Shown: piece by piece, positions 54,484-61,921 of the stretch | How positions within the stretch are numbered: the stretch's first letter is position 1 | How the letters are laid out: each line of letters begins with the position of its first letter | NCBI RefSeq assembly: GCF_025961315.1 | Contig: NZ_JAOQNK010000001.1 | Coordinates: forward strand, 2,356,001-2,420,000 | DNA from: Sphingobacterium kitahiroshimense | Lineage (GTDB): Bacteria > Bacteroidota > Bacteroidia > Sphingobacteriales > Sphingobacteriaceae | DNA: 64,000 bases | Reading direction: 5' to 3' | Position numbers and translations under genes: made by a program | The notes under the pieces: generated by a model | Told to the model about the DNA's origin: nothing | Databases searched by the model: none | The model's input: the letters and a program-made list of their open reading frames with translations, nothing else

Positions 54484-54536
54484 ATTGTTTAATTTAAACA
54501 TAAATTAGAAACTACTTAATTTAACAAGACCACATT

Positions 54537-54875
54537 ATGAGCAAATTAGATGAAAAAATCTCAGCATATATTGCAGAGGCAAAAAAATTAAAACTATCCT
54601 TAGAAGACTCTCTTATCGAATCTGTTACAAAAGGGTTAGGTCCTTCTATTTACAAAGCAGATGCTGAAACAATCGCATCTTCTGATCCTGAAGAAATTAA
54701 AAGATTAAAAAACAATTTTTTAATCAAAAAATTAGGTCTTACAGATGATGCAAAATTAGATGCGGCTATTGAAGAAGTTTTTACTCAAATTGGCAAATCA
54801 AACCGCAACAAATACCGTGCATTAGTATATGCACTGCTTGTTAAGAAATTCAAGAAAGAAAGTTTATACAAATAA
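54537..54875 (+). CDS. DUF2853 family protein
   Basis: A 112-residue helical protein. LDEKISAYIAEAKKLKLSLE and IGKSNRNKYRALVYALLVKK, with the FLIKKLGL middle, match DUF2853, a small family of bacterial alpha-helical proteins with a solved structure but no known function. It is rich in Lys and Ala, with no signal peptide. It is divergent from rpmE2 and preceded by a palindrome; it is convergent with the CBM9-like gene. Confidence 0.82.
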   Translation: MSKLDEKISAYIAEAKKLKLSLEDSLIESVTKGLGPSIYKADAETIASSDPEEIKRLKNNFLIKKLGLTDDAKLDAAIEEVFTQIGKSNRNKYRALVYALLVKKFKKESLYK

Positions 54876-54880
54876 TTTGA

Positions 54881-54902
54881 ATAAGAGTCATCCAACTCTT
54901 AT
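54881..54902. terminator. Short hairpin straddling the convergent 3' ends of DUF2853 and CBM9-like genes
   Basis: An 8-bp perfect stem (54881-54888 with 54895-54902) begins 6 nt after the DUF2853 stop codon and includes the CBM9-like stop codon on the minus strand. There is no long T-run. Confidence 0.45.
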
Positions 54903-55552
54903 ACAAAAATCAATTCACCAAAGAATTCAGGTAAATGAAAATTAGGAGTTGGATGATCTATTTTATTCCAAGATAAAAAGTGAGGTCGAGGTAAATGATC
55001 TCCACATTTATAAAAATTAGCAAAAATCTTATTTTCCTTTAAAAAGGAATTTGTAATTTGATTATGTGTAAAAGCTGTAAATGGAATGTACTGAATCAAG
55101 CTCCATTTAGAGCCTGTTTGAGTACGCTCAATAGTACTAAATACATCAACTTGATCAATTTGCTCTTCTGTTAATCGCGAGCGCTCAGTCTTCACATTAG
55201 TGCCATACCCAATCAACCCTGCTCCAATAGGATTAAACTCAAAATTGTAATAGTGCTCTTTGTTATCAAATGAAATGAAGAATTCAACACAGCTATCTTC
55301 CCAGATATTATCATTGTGTACATGATATTGTGCCTTGATAACTTCTTCCTCGATCTCATACTGAATAATTATCGCCTTTTGATCATACGCTACCCTAAAC
55401 TTAGCTTGAGGAATATATGGGTAATCTTCATTCCAGTTCGCGACATTTATATGATTCCAAGATGTAGAACGTAATAATTCATTTAAAGATTGATACCCCT
55501 TTAAATCACTATTTTCCAGATTAATTGATGATATAATGATTGAATTTGTCAT
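54899..55552 (-). CDS. Carbohydrate-binding family 9-like protein
   Basis: A 217-residue protein with the CBM9-like fold seen in xylanases and related proteins: QAKFRVAYDQKAIIIQYEI, WEDSCVEFFISFDN, YYNFEFNPIGAGLIGYGTN and WSLIQYIPFTAF. The start MTNSIIIS at 55552 follows the terminator of the upstream kinase, and no signal peptide is visible, so cytosolic or unconventional location is suggested. Many Bacteroidota encode such stand-alone proteins with no known substrate. It is downstream of the NahK-like kinase on the same strand with a terminator between, so it may be an independent unit. Confidence 0.7.
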   Translation of the reverse strand: MTNSIIISSINLENSDLKGYQSLNELLRSTSWNHINVANWNEDYPYIPQAKFRVAYDQKAIIIQYEIEEEVIKAQYHVHNDNIWEDSCVEFFISFDNKEHYYNFEFNPIGAGLIGYGTNVKTERSRLTEEQIDQVDVFSTIERTQTGSKWSLIQYIPFTAFTHNQITNSFLKENKIFANFYKCGDHLPRPHFLSWNKIDHPTPNFHLPEFFGELIFV

Positions 55553-55575
55553 ATACAATAATACTAAATTAAAGC

Positions 55576-55608
55576 AAAAAGAGAGCATTGAAATATCAAT
55601 GCTCTCTA
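55576..55608 (-). terminator. Terminator after the NahK-like kinase gene
   Basis: A 12-bp perfect stem on AGAGAGCATTGA with T-rich minus-strand exit, 12 bp after the stop codon. Confidence 0.8.
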
Positions 55609-55619
55609 CTATTTGATTA

Positions 55620-56732
55620 CTAATCTTGCAAAACTGAACTAATGGCAGTTTTTAACTCCTCTTCTTGTCTTTCCATCTCTTCAACCAATTTCAATTGCGT
55701 TTTGGTTCTAACGAGATTATGATCATCATACTTTGTTTTAAAATAATGATCTCCTTCAAGATAATCTGTTAAAAATCGTACACCTTGCATATATGGCAGT
55801 AAAAATACGCCTTCTAACAAAGAGTGCACCTCAATATCAGTTAAAAACTCTTTAGCTTCATTTAAATATCCTTCTGCGTATGCTGCATAAAGAGGAATAT
55901 TTAAAACAATCTTAGACAAGTCTTTCTCATCTTCCTCCACTGGATTAATAATCGTACGAATTGCATCTCCAAAATCATATGCTACATATCCAGGCATGAC
56001 CGTATCTAAATCAATCACACATTGCGCCTGATCATTTTGATCCAATAATACATTATTAAATTTTGTATCATTATGAGTAATGCGTAAAGGAAGATCTCCT
56101 TTAGAAGCTAGATCAAGAATTGTTCGCATACGGTCCTCTCTAGAGAAGATAAATTCTAAAATATCTTTTACGCCCTCAACACGTCCTTGTGAATCAGCCG
56201 CAATTGCCTTCCTTAAATTATCCAACCTAAACTGGATGTTATGGAAATTTGGCAATACTTCAACAATTTGAGTAGCATCTAAATCTGCCAACTGTAATTG
56301 AAATTGACCAAAAGCTTTCCCTCCCTCTGAAGCTTGCGTTGTCGTCTCCACAACATCGTAGCTTTTGGTACCATCAATAAGAATAAACATCCGCCAATAA
56401 TCTCCATCTTCATCAAGATGATATAAATCATTTGATTTAGTCGGAATTATAGTGAGTACCCTTGACTCTTGAATTTCAATTGGTAAATGCGCAATTTTAG
56501 TTTTTAAATGATCGGTGACATGTTTAATGTTTAACATGAGACCATCAACATTTTGAAAAATATGATGATTTATCCTTTGTAATAAAAAGGTTTTACCAAT
56601 GGTATTTCTTGTTGTTACACGATATGTATCGTTGATATGTCCTGAACCAAAAGCTTCCACACTTATGATATCTTCACTTAAAGAAAACGCTGCTGCTGCT
56701 TTCAGACCATTCATTTGATTCGAATTTGACAT
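55620..56732 (-). CDS. N-acetylhexosamine 1-kinase-like protein (APH-fold)
   Basis: A 370-residue aminoglycoside-phosphotransferase-fold kinase. The pieces SGHINDTYRVTTRN, FLLQRINHHIFQNVDGLM, LRITHNDTKFNNVLLD, CVIDLDTVMPGYVAYDFGDA, VRFLTDYLEGDHYFKTKY and HNLVRTKTQLKLVEEME align closely, from memory, with NahK of Bifidobacterium longum (N-acetylhexosamine 1-kinase), which phosphorylates GlcNAc and GalNAc at C1. The catalytic Asp is in THNDTKFNN and the Mg-binding Asp in YDFGD. It is divergent from the GH109 gene and shares an operator-bearing 253-bp region, consistent with consuming the amino sugar released by GH109. Confidence 0.72.
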   Translation of the reverse strand: MSNSNQMNGLKAAAAFSLSEDIISVEAFGSGHINDTYRVTTRNTIGKTFLLQRINHHIFQNVDGLMLNIKHVTDHLKTKIAHLPIEIQESRVLTIIPTKSNDLYHLDEDGDYWRMFILIDGTKSYDVVETTTQASEGGKAFGQFQLQLADLDATQIVEVLPNFHNIQFRLDNLRKAIAADSQGRVEGVKDILEFIFSREDRMRTILDLASKGDLPLRITHNDTKFNNVLLDQNDQAQCVIDLDTVMPGYVAYDFGDAIRTIINPVEEDEKDLSKIVLNIPLYAAYAEGYLNEAKEFLTDIEVHSLLEGVFLLPYMQGVRFLTDYLEGDHYFKTKYDDHNLVRTKTQLKLVEEMERQEEELKTAISSVLQD

Positions 56733-56820
56733 TAAAAATTATACTAACTATAAATAATTAAGTTTTTAACTGGACTGCAATATCCCAAATAGTTGTGAAA
56801 AGTGCTAATAAAATATCAAC

Positions 56821-56832
56821 ACAAACGTTTGT
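56821..56832. promoter_or_regulatory. LacI-type operator 1 between kinase and GH109 genes
   Basis: ACAAACGTTTGT, a perfect 12-bp palindrome with a central CG, the form of LacI/GalR-family operators. A second copy of the core lies 30 bp away. Confidence 0.65.
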
Positions 56833-56850
56833 TCTTTTTTTTCATTTTAG

Positions 56851-56862
56851 ACAAACGTTTGC
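56851..56862. promoter_or_regulatory. LacI-type operator 2 between kinase and GH109 genes
   Basis: ACAAACGTTTGC, carrying the same 10-bp core CAAACGTTTG, 30 bp centre-to-centre from operator 1. It is about 27 bp upstream of the GH109 -7 box, where a bound repressor would cover the -33 region. Confidence 0.65.
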
Positions 56863-56888
56863 ACATTAAGTTTGTATTTCCAATTTTA

Positions 56889-56896
56889 TATATTTG
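56889..56896 (+). promoter_or_regulatory. Candidate -7 box of the GH109 gene
   Basis: TATATTTG, exact TAnnTTTG match, 89 nt before the ATG. The -33 TTTG is not at ideal spacing. Confidence 0.45.
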
Positions 56897-56985
56897 TTTG
56901 ATAGCGAATTAAGTTATATCACACTAAACTCACAATATAACTTAAAAGGGATATTTAATATCCTGATTATAAAAGAACAAAAATT

Positions 56986-58329
56986 ATGGACAGAAGAAAT
57001 TTCATAAAATCTACAGCACTTACAACTGCTGGACTGGGTATCCTTTCTAGTACAGATTTATTTGCAAAAGATGGTAAAGTTAGGTTAGCATTTATTGGAG
57101 TAGGACTTAGAGGCCGTAACCATGTTGCTATCGCATTAAACCGCGACGATGTTGAAGTTGTTGCAATTTGTGATACACAAGAAGAATCTTTATCACAATG
57201 TCGTAAGCAATTTGATAAAAAAGGAATTAAACTTCCGAAAGAATACACAGGCGGTATCGATGCTTACAAGAAAATGTTAAGTAAAGAAAAGTTAGATGCT
57301 GTAATCATTGCAACTCCTTGGGAATTCCACAAAGATCAAGCAATTGACTCCATGAAGGCAGGCCTATATGTAGGTTGCGAAGTTATTGCAGGACTAACAG
57401 TACAAGATCACTGGGATGTAGTAAAAGCATCTGAACAAACAGGGAAACCTTACATGACTTTAGAAAATGTGGCATATCGTCGTGATGTATTGGCTGTTCT
57501 TAACATGCACCGCCAAGGATTATTTGGAGAATTACTTCATTTAGAAGGTGGGTACCAACATGATTTACGTGAAGTTCTTTTTAATGATGGAAAAAGCTAC
57601 TACGGTAAAGGTGTAGAATTTGGCCCTAAAGCAATTTCTGAGGCACAATGGCGCACAAAATATAACGTAGAACAAGATGGTGATTTATATCCGACGCACG
57701 GTTTAGGTCCAATTCTTCCTTTCGTTAATATTAATGCTGGAAATCGTTTTACACACCTTACGTCTTATTCGAGTAAAGCGAGAGGCTTGGCTGCATATGT
57801 TGAAAAACAATCTCCAGGTCATCCAAATGCAAAATTGAATTATAAAAATGGTGATATCACCCAAACAATGATTCAGTGTCAAAATGGAGAGACTATCATG
57901 TTAACACATGATACGCACTTGCCAAGACCATACTCAATCGGTTTCCGTGTTCAAGGTACAGAGGGAATCTGGATGGACGTTGCACAAGGTATCCATATTG
58001 AAGGGAAATCAAAACCTCATACTTGGGACCCTGCAAAGGAATGGGTAGATAAATACGATCACCCAATTTGGAAAAAGTATGAAACATTAGCAACAGGCTC
58101 AGGTCACGGTGGAATGGACTGGTTTGTCTTCAACTCTTTTATCCAAGCTACCAAACAAGGAAAACAAACTCCTTTCGATGTTTACGACTCTGTTACAATG
58201 AGTGCAGTATTCCCATTATCAACAGAATCAATTAAACAAGGTAATAAAACTGTTGAATTTCCTGATTTTACTTCCGGAAAATGGAAAACGAAGAAAAACA
58301 CATTCATGCTAGATGATAGCGGATTGTAA
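56986..58329 (+). CDS. GH109 family alpha-N-acetylgalactosaminidase (NAD-dependent, Tat-exported)
   Basis: A 447-residue Gfo/Idh/MocA-fold enzyme. The twin-arginine signal is DRRNFIKSTALTTAGLG. The Rossmann NAD site is FIGVGLRGRNHVAIAL (about 36-51). Downstream motifs AICDTQEES, IIATPWEFH, MTLENVAYRRDVLAVLNM, GGYQHDLREVLFNDG, DGDLYPTHGLGPI and TWDPAKEW match GH109, whose founder from Elizabethkingia removes terminal alpha-GalNAc using tightly bound NAD. Tat export fits a cofactor-loaded enzyme. Divergent to the NahK-like kinase. The general Gfo/Idh label is less specific. Activity on GalNAc itself is inferred from family. Confidence 0.8.
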   Translation: MDRRNFIKSTALTTAGLGILSSTDLFAKDGKVRLAFIGVGLRGRNHVAIALNRDDVEVVAICDTQEESLSQCRKQFDKKGIKLPKEYTGGIDAYKKMLSKEKLDAVIIATPWEFHKDQAIDSMKAGLYVGCEVIAGLTVQDHWDVVKASEQTGKPYMTLENVAYRRDVLAVLNMHRQGLFGELLHLEGGYQHDLREVLFNDGKSYYGKGVEFGPKAISEAQWRTKYNVEQDGDLYPTHGLGPILPFVNINAGNRFTHLTSYSSKARGLAAYVEKQSPGHPNAKLNYKNGDITQTMIQCQNGETIMLTHDTHLPRPYSIGFRVQGTEGIWMDVAQGIHIEGKSKPHTWDPAKEWVDKYDHPIWKKYETLATGSGHGGMDWFVFNSFIQATKQGKQTPFDVYDSVTMSAVFPLSTESIKQGNKTVEFPDFTSGKWKTKKNTFMLDDSGL

Positions 58330-58334
58330 AATAA

Positions 58335-58366
58335 CAAAAAGGCTTCTAAATAGAAGCCTTTTTACG
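58335..58366 (+). terminator. Terminator of the GH109 gene
   Basis: A 12-bp perfect stem (58336-58347 with 58352-58363), 6 nt after the stop codon. Confidence 0.8.
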
Positions 58367-58467
58367 TTATAGACGAAGGCTAATGCCCTGACAAAAGAGA
58401 TCTCTCAATCTTTTTTACATATAAATTTCTAAAAATTTACTACATTTAGCCTAAGTATAAAAAAAAC

Positions 58468-59766
58468 ATGCTCACAGAAGTCCTTATTATATTAGCTCTA
58501 ATTATTCTAAATGGAGTATTATCTGCATCAGAAATTGCAATCGTCTCCAGTAGAAAAGCCCGACTGCAAGCAGCATCTGACAAAAATAACCCTGCAGCTA
58601 AAATAGCCTTAGCTTTAAAAGAATCTCCAAACAATTTTTTATCCACTGTTCAAATAGGAATTACTTTAATAGGGATTCTAACAGGTTTTTTTAGCGGCGG
58701 AAGTATTGCAGTCTACCTGAAGCAGATATTTGTTCAAATCTCATTTTTAGCACCATACAGTGAACAGTTGTCTGTAGTAATCGTTGTTTTTATCATCACT
58801 TTTTTTTCTTTGGTACTTGGAGAACTAGTGCCAAAAAGAATCGGTATGGCTATTCCAGAAAAGTATGCCATGGTCATCGCTTACCCAATGAATCTACTGA
58901 GTAAAATAGTTCGTCCCTTTGTCTGGCTACTCAGTATTTCAACAGATTGTATTGTCAAACTATTTAATATCAAAAGCACACACAATTCAGTAACAGAAGA
59001 AGAAATAAAAGCATTGGTCGATGAAGGAGTGGATAGTGGAGCTATTGAGGGGATAGAACACGATATTGTAGACCGATTATTAAGCTTAGGCGATAAAAAA
59101 GCAATAAATCTAATGACCCATAGAAGTAATATTGCTTTTTTAGACCTAGAAGATAGTTTCGAAGAACATCGACATATCATTATGAACACGGAGCATACCA
59201 TGTACCCAATTTGCGAAGGTAATCTTGATAACATAAAAGGAGTCGTACATGTAAAAAAATTACTTTCACAATATTTAAAAGAAAAACCGATAGATTTAAA
59301 CAGTTTGATAGAACCTATTAAATTTGTTAACGAGCATAGCTCCGCTTACAGTATTTTAACAAGCCTGAGAGCATCGCATATACACCAGGCTATCGTAATT
59401 GATGAATATGGCTCTACACAAGGCGTTATTACCCTTCGGGATATTCTATCTGACCTGGTAGGTAATTTACCTGAAGATCAATCAATCGACAGACCTCGAA
59501 TCCGTAAACGTGAGGACGGATCCTATATTGCAGATGGGCAATACCAACTGGATAAGTTTATGGAAGAGTTTGAAATTGGTCTCTCTGAAGAAGACGAAGA
59601 TGAAATAAATAATATTACCACTTTAGGTGGACTTGTATTTTTGCTCCTTGACCACGTTCCTGAAGAAGGAGAACAGGTCCAGTACAAAAATATAAAATTT
59701 GAAGTCTTGGATATGGATGGTAATCGAATTGATAAAATTTCATTCAGAAAAAAAGGAGATGATTAA
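58468..59766 (+). CDS. CNNM/CorC-family membrane protein with CBS domains (hemolysin family)
   Basis: A 432-residue protein: DUF21 membrane region (about 1-190, ILNGVLSASEIAIVSSRKAR, FLSTVQIGITLIGILTGFFSGG and LGELVPKRIGMAIPE), two CBS domains (about 210-335, MTHRSNIAFLD and IDEYGSTQGVITLRDIL) and the transporter-associated domain to the end. CNNM/CorB proteins are Mg2+ transport or efflux proteins regulated by nucleotide binding at the CBS pair. Older annotation calls them hemolysins. The last three codons lie in the palindrome shared with trxA. Confidence 0.87.
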   Translation: MLTEVLIILALIILNGVLSASEIAIVSSRKARLQAASDKNNPAAKIALALKESPNNFLSTVQIGITLIGILTGFFSGGSIAVYLKQIFVQISFLAPYSEQLSVVIVVFIITFFSLVLGELVPKRIGMAIPEKYAMVIAYPMNLLSKIVRPFVWLLSISTDCIVKLFNIKSTHNSVTEEEIKALVDEGVDSGAIEGIEHDIVDRLLSLGDKKAINLMTHRSNIAFLDLEDSFEEHRHIIMNTEHTMYPICEGNLDNIKGVVHVKKLLSQYLKEKPIDLNSLIEPIKFVNEHSSAYSILTSLRASHIHQAIVIDEYGSTQGVITLRDILSDLVGNLPEDQSIDRPRIRKREDGSYIADGQYQLDKFMEEFEIGLSEEDEDEINNITTLGGLVFLLLDHVPEEGEQVQYKNIKFEVLDMDGNRIDKISFRKKGDD

Positions 59767-59780
59767 TCATCTCCTTTTTT
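59750..59780. terminator. Shared terminator spanning the stop codons of CNNM/CorC and trxA
   Basis: A 30-bp perfect palindrome (59750-59764 and 59765-59779). It includes the CNNM stop codon at 59764-59766 and touches the trxA stop codon at 59779-59781. Confidence 0.75.
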
Positions 59781-60075
59781 ATTTGTGAGCATCAATAAGC
59801 TTATGTAGATCTGTTTTAGTAATCATTCCACTTTGCCTCCATACTTGAGTACCATTTTTAAATAATACAAAAGTAGGAACTCCACTTACTTTATAAATGG
59901 ATGCTATCTTAGGATTTTTATCCACATCAATTTTTATAATTGACAAACTTTCATCATAAAACTCTTTTACATCTTGTAATATGGGTGCCATGGTCTGACA
60001 CGGTCCACACCAAGTTGCAAAGAAGTCTACCAGTACAACATTATTTGATTTAATAATCTCATCGAATGTAGCCAT
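59779..60075 (-). CDS. trxA: Thioredoxin
   Basis: A 98-residue cytosolic thioredoxin. The redox site is ATWCGPCQTM (Cys23 and Cys26), the cis-Pro sits in VSGVPTFVLF and the buried Asp-type charge in VLVDFFATW. It reduces protein disulphides with electrons from thioredoxin reductase (not in the window). The ATG overlaps the rhodanese stop codon by one base (TAATG), so translation is probably coupled to it. The same operon contains the double rhodanese. Confidence 0.95.
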   Translation of the reverse strand: MATFDEIIKSNNVVLVDFFATWCGPCQTMAPILQDVKEFYDESLSIIKIDVDKNPKIASIYKVSGVPTFVLFKNGTQVWRQSGMITKTDLHKLIDAHK

Positions 60076-60818
60076 TATTTCTCCTCTTTTAATTGTTTCA
60101 ATGCCTGATATCCACCTCTAATATTTATTACATGCTCAAAGCCCTTCTTCTTCAAAATAGACATAGCAATCATACTACGATATCCAGAAAGACATTGGAC
60201 ATAATAATTCTTATTGTCTGGTAAATCTAGATTAAAGTTACCTAAATCTTTTAATGGAAAATTCATAGCATTGTCAATATGCCCTGTGGCAAACTCTTTT
60301 TCCGACCGGACATCTATTATTTGACCTTCGTTTGATAAATCTAAATAAGTCGAAGCATCGACCTCTGGTATAGAATCTAAAAGGTACTGCTTTTTATAAC
60401 TACCCACACCTCCCTCAAGATACCCTAATATATGCGTATAGCCTAATTCTTCCAATGTTAAGCATACCTGTGCTACTGTTTCCTGATCTGAAAGGAGTAT
60501 AATCGGTTGGTCTTTGTTGGCTAATATTTTTGGAACCCAAGCTTTAAATGGGCCGTTCCAACCGATAAACACCGACTTAGGAATATAACCTGCTGCAAAA
60601 TCTTTTACCGACCTGGTATCTAACACCAATGCTCCTGTTGCTTCCAATGACATAAATTGCGTTAAATTCAAAGCTGAAACAGGAGGGATAAGCGAAATAG
60701 AAGGAGATCTCTTTTCACTTTCCGATATTGCTTTTCCAAAACCGATCTGTGTAAATGTTAAAATAAAAAATACTGTTGCACACGCGCCAACTATATAAGT
60801 TAAATATTCTTTTTTCAT
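60075..60818 (-). CDS. Membrane-anchored protein with two rhodanese domains, the first probably inactive
   Basis: A 247-residue protein. A hydrophobic N-terminal segment (about 6-30) anchors it in the membrane. First rhodanese domain (about 60-140) has LVLDTRSVKDFAAGYIPKS, but the active-site position reads LLSDQETV with no Cys, so it is likely degenerate. The second (about 155-245) has IDVRSEKEFATGHIDNAMNF and the active-site YVQCLSGYRS with Cys209. It would handle sulfane sulfur outside or near the membrane. Linked by stop-start overlap to trxA, which can regenerate persulfidated Cys. Confidence 0.82.
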   Translation of the reverse strand: MKKEYLTYIVGACATVFFILTFTQIGFGKAISESEKRSPSISLIPPVSALNLTQFMSLEATGALVLDTRSVKDFAAGYIPKSVFIGWNGPFKAWVPKILANKDQPIILLSDQETVAQVCLTLEELGYTHILGYLEGGVGSYKKQYLLDSIPEVDASTYLDLSNEGQIIDVRSEKEFATGHIDNAMNFPLKDLGNFNLDLPDNKNYYVQCLSGYRSMIAMSILKKKGFEHVINIRGGYQALKQLKEEK

Positions 60819-60998
60819 CTGTATTAATTTTTAAAAGAAGATAAAGCAATTAAAACCGATACTTTCAACTTCTTTTGTGAATTGATGTGCGATGCTGATC
60901 GCTTCCACCAGAAAATAATGATGTATGTTTATAAATTTCAAAGAGGAATATACCCCCTTAAACATCCTCTGTATTTATTGTCTCAAGATTATGTAATT

Positions 60999-61853
60999 TC
61001 AATTTTTAAAAGGAATAGTAATTTCTTCAAGTTCTTCAATAGTACCATTAAAGATATTTAGATCCACATTCCCGTTAATCCCTCTAACAGTCCCCTTCTC
61101 GGAAAACTGCCAAAAATTCCAATGATCTTTAAGATCTTCGACCCAAAAATTATAATTGGCAATCCATAAAATATAATTACTAAATTCTTTTTGAAGAAAA
61201 TCTGTATAATATTTATCTCCTGAATACAAAATAGGCTTTACCCTATAATGTGATTCAACTTCGTCCAGCCACCGTTTTAAACCAACTTTCAGACTGTCCA
61301 TGGATTGATGTTTAGGCAATTCCTCAATATCTAATACAGGCGGTAGATCTCCTGATTCAAGTTTAACAGTCCTAATAAAATTTTTAGCCTGCTTAACGGA
61401 ATTTTCATTTGGTCTAAAATAGTGATAAGCCCCTCTTAAATTCGCTCTAGTAGCAACTGCTTTCCAATTATCATCAAATCGATCATCCACCTTACTTTCA
61501 CCCATCGTTGCCCTTACAAAAATAAAATCTATTGGAAATTGATCATTGATTGTATTAACTTCTATCCAGTTAATATCACCTTGATATTGCGATATATCTA
61601 AACCAAAAATCTTATCTGAATGGCTCGACATAATCTCCACATTTCGAATATCATATTTAGCCTCTTTATGAGCAGTTCCTCGAGCTTTCCCCAAAGTACT
61701 GAGGTAATATCTAATTCCCGCACGATAATGCCATGCAAACGCTAAAAGAACAAGAAGAATAAAAGCTCCAGAAAATGCGATATACTTCCATCTTTTACCA
61801 TTGTCATCTGTGATCTCGCCTGATTTCTTGCGCTGAACTTTCTTTTTCTTCAT
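60999..61853 (-). CDS. GH25-family lysozyme, membrane-anchored
   Basis: A 284-residue protein. The basic N terminus (KKKKVQRKKSGE) is followed by a membrane segment (about 28-46), then the GH25 TIM-barrel (about 78-275) with IFGLDISQYQGDINW (catalytic Asp), FIFVRATMG, GAYHYFRP, LDIEELP (the Asp-x-Glu catalytic pair), PILYSGDKYYTDFL, LWIANY and WNFWQFSEKG. All canonical muramidase motifs are present. It would cut N-acetylmuramic acid bonds in the periplasm, with the anchor keeping it at the inner membrane. It stands alone. Confidence 0.87.
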   Translation of the reverse strand: MKKKKVQRKKSGEITDDNGKRWKYIAFSGAFILLVLLAFAWHYRAGIRYYLSTLGKARGTAHKEAKYDIRNVEIMSSHSDKIFGLDISQYQGDINWIEVNTINDQFPIDFIFVRATMGESKVDDRFDDNWKAVATRANLRGAYHYFRPNENSVKQAKNFIRTVKLESGDLPPVLDIEELPKHQSMDSLKVGLKRWLDEVESHYRVKPILYSGDKYYTDFLQKEFSNYILWIANYNFWVEDLKDHWNFWQFSEKGTVRGINGNVDLNIFNGTIEELEEITIPFKN

Positions 61854-61910
61854 TTGGCAATGAATTTAATCTATCTTTTACAAAGAATCAAAATTAAAAT
61901 AAACATTTTG

Positions 61911-61918
61911 TATTTTTG
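61911..61918 (+). promoter_or_regulatory. Candidate -7 box of the bestrophin gene
   Basis: TATTTTTG, matching TAnnTTTG, ends 3 nt before the ATG at 61922, so transcription would begin near the A of the start codon. Confidence 0.4.
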
Positions 61919-61921
61919 TCT

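Noticed and set aside
60942..60971. AGAGGA / TCCTCT inverted repeat near the GH25 gene end
   Set aside because: The loop is about 18-20 nt and no T-run follows on the minus strand; too weak to call a terminator.
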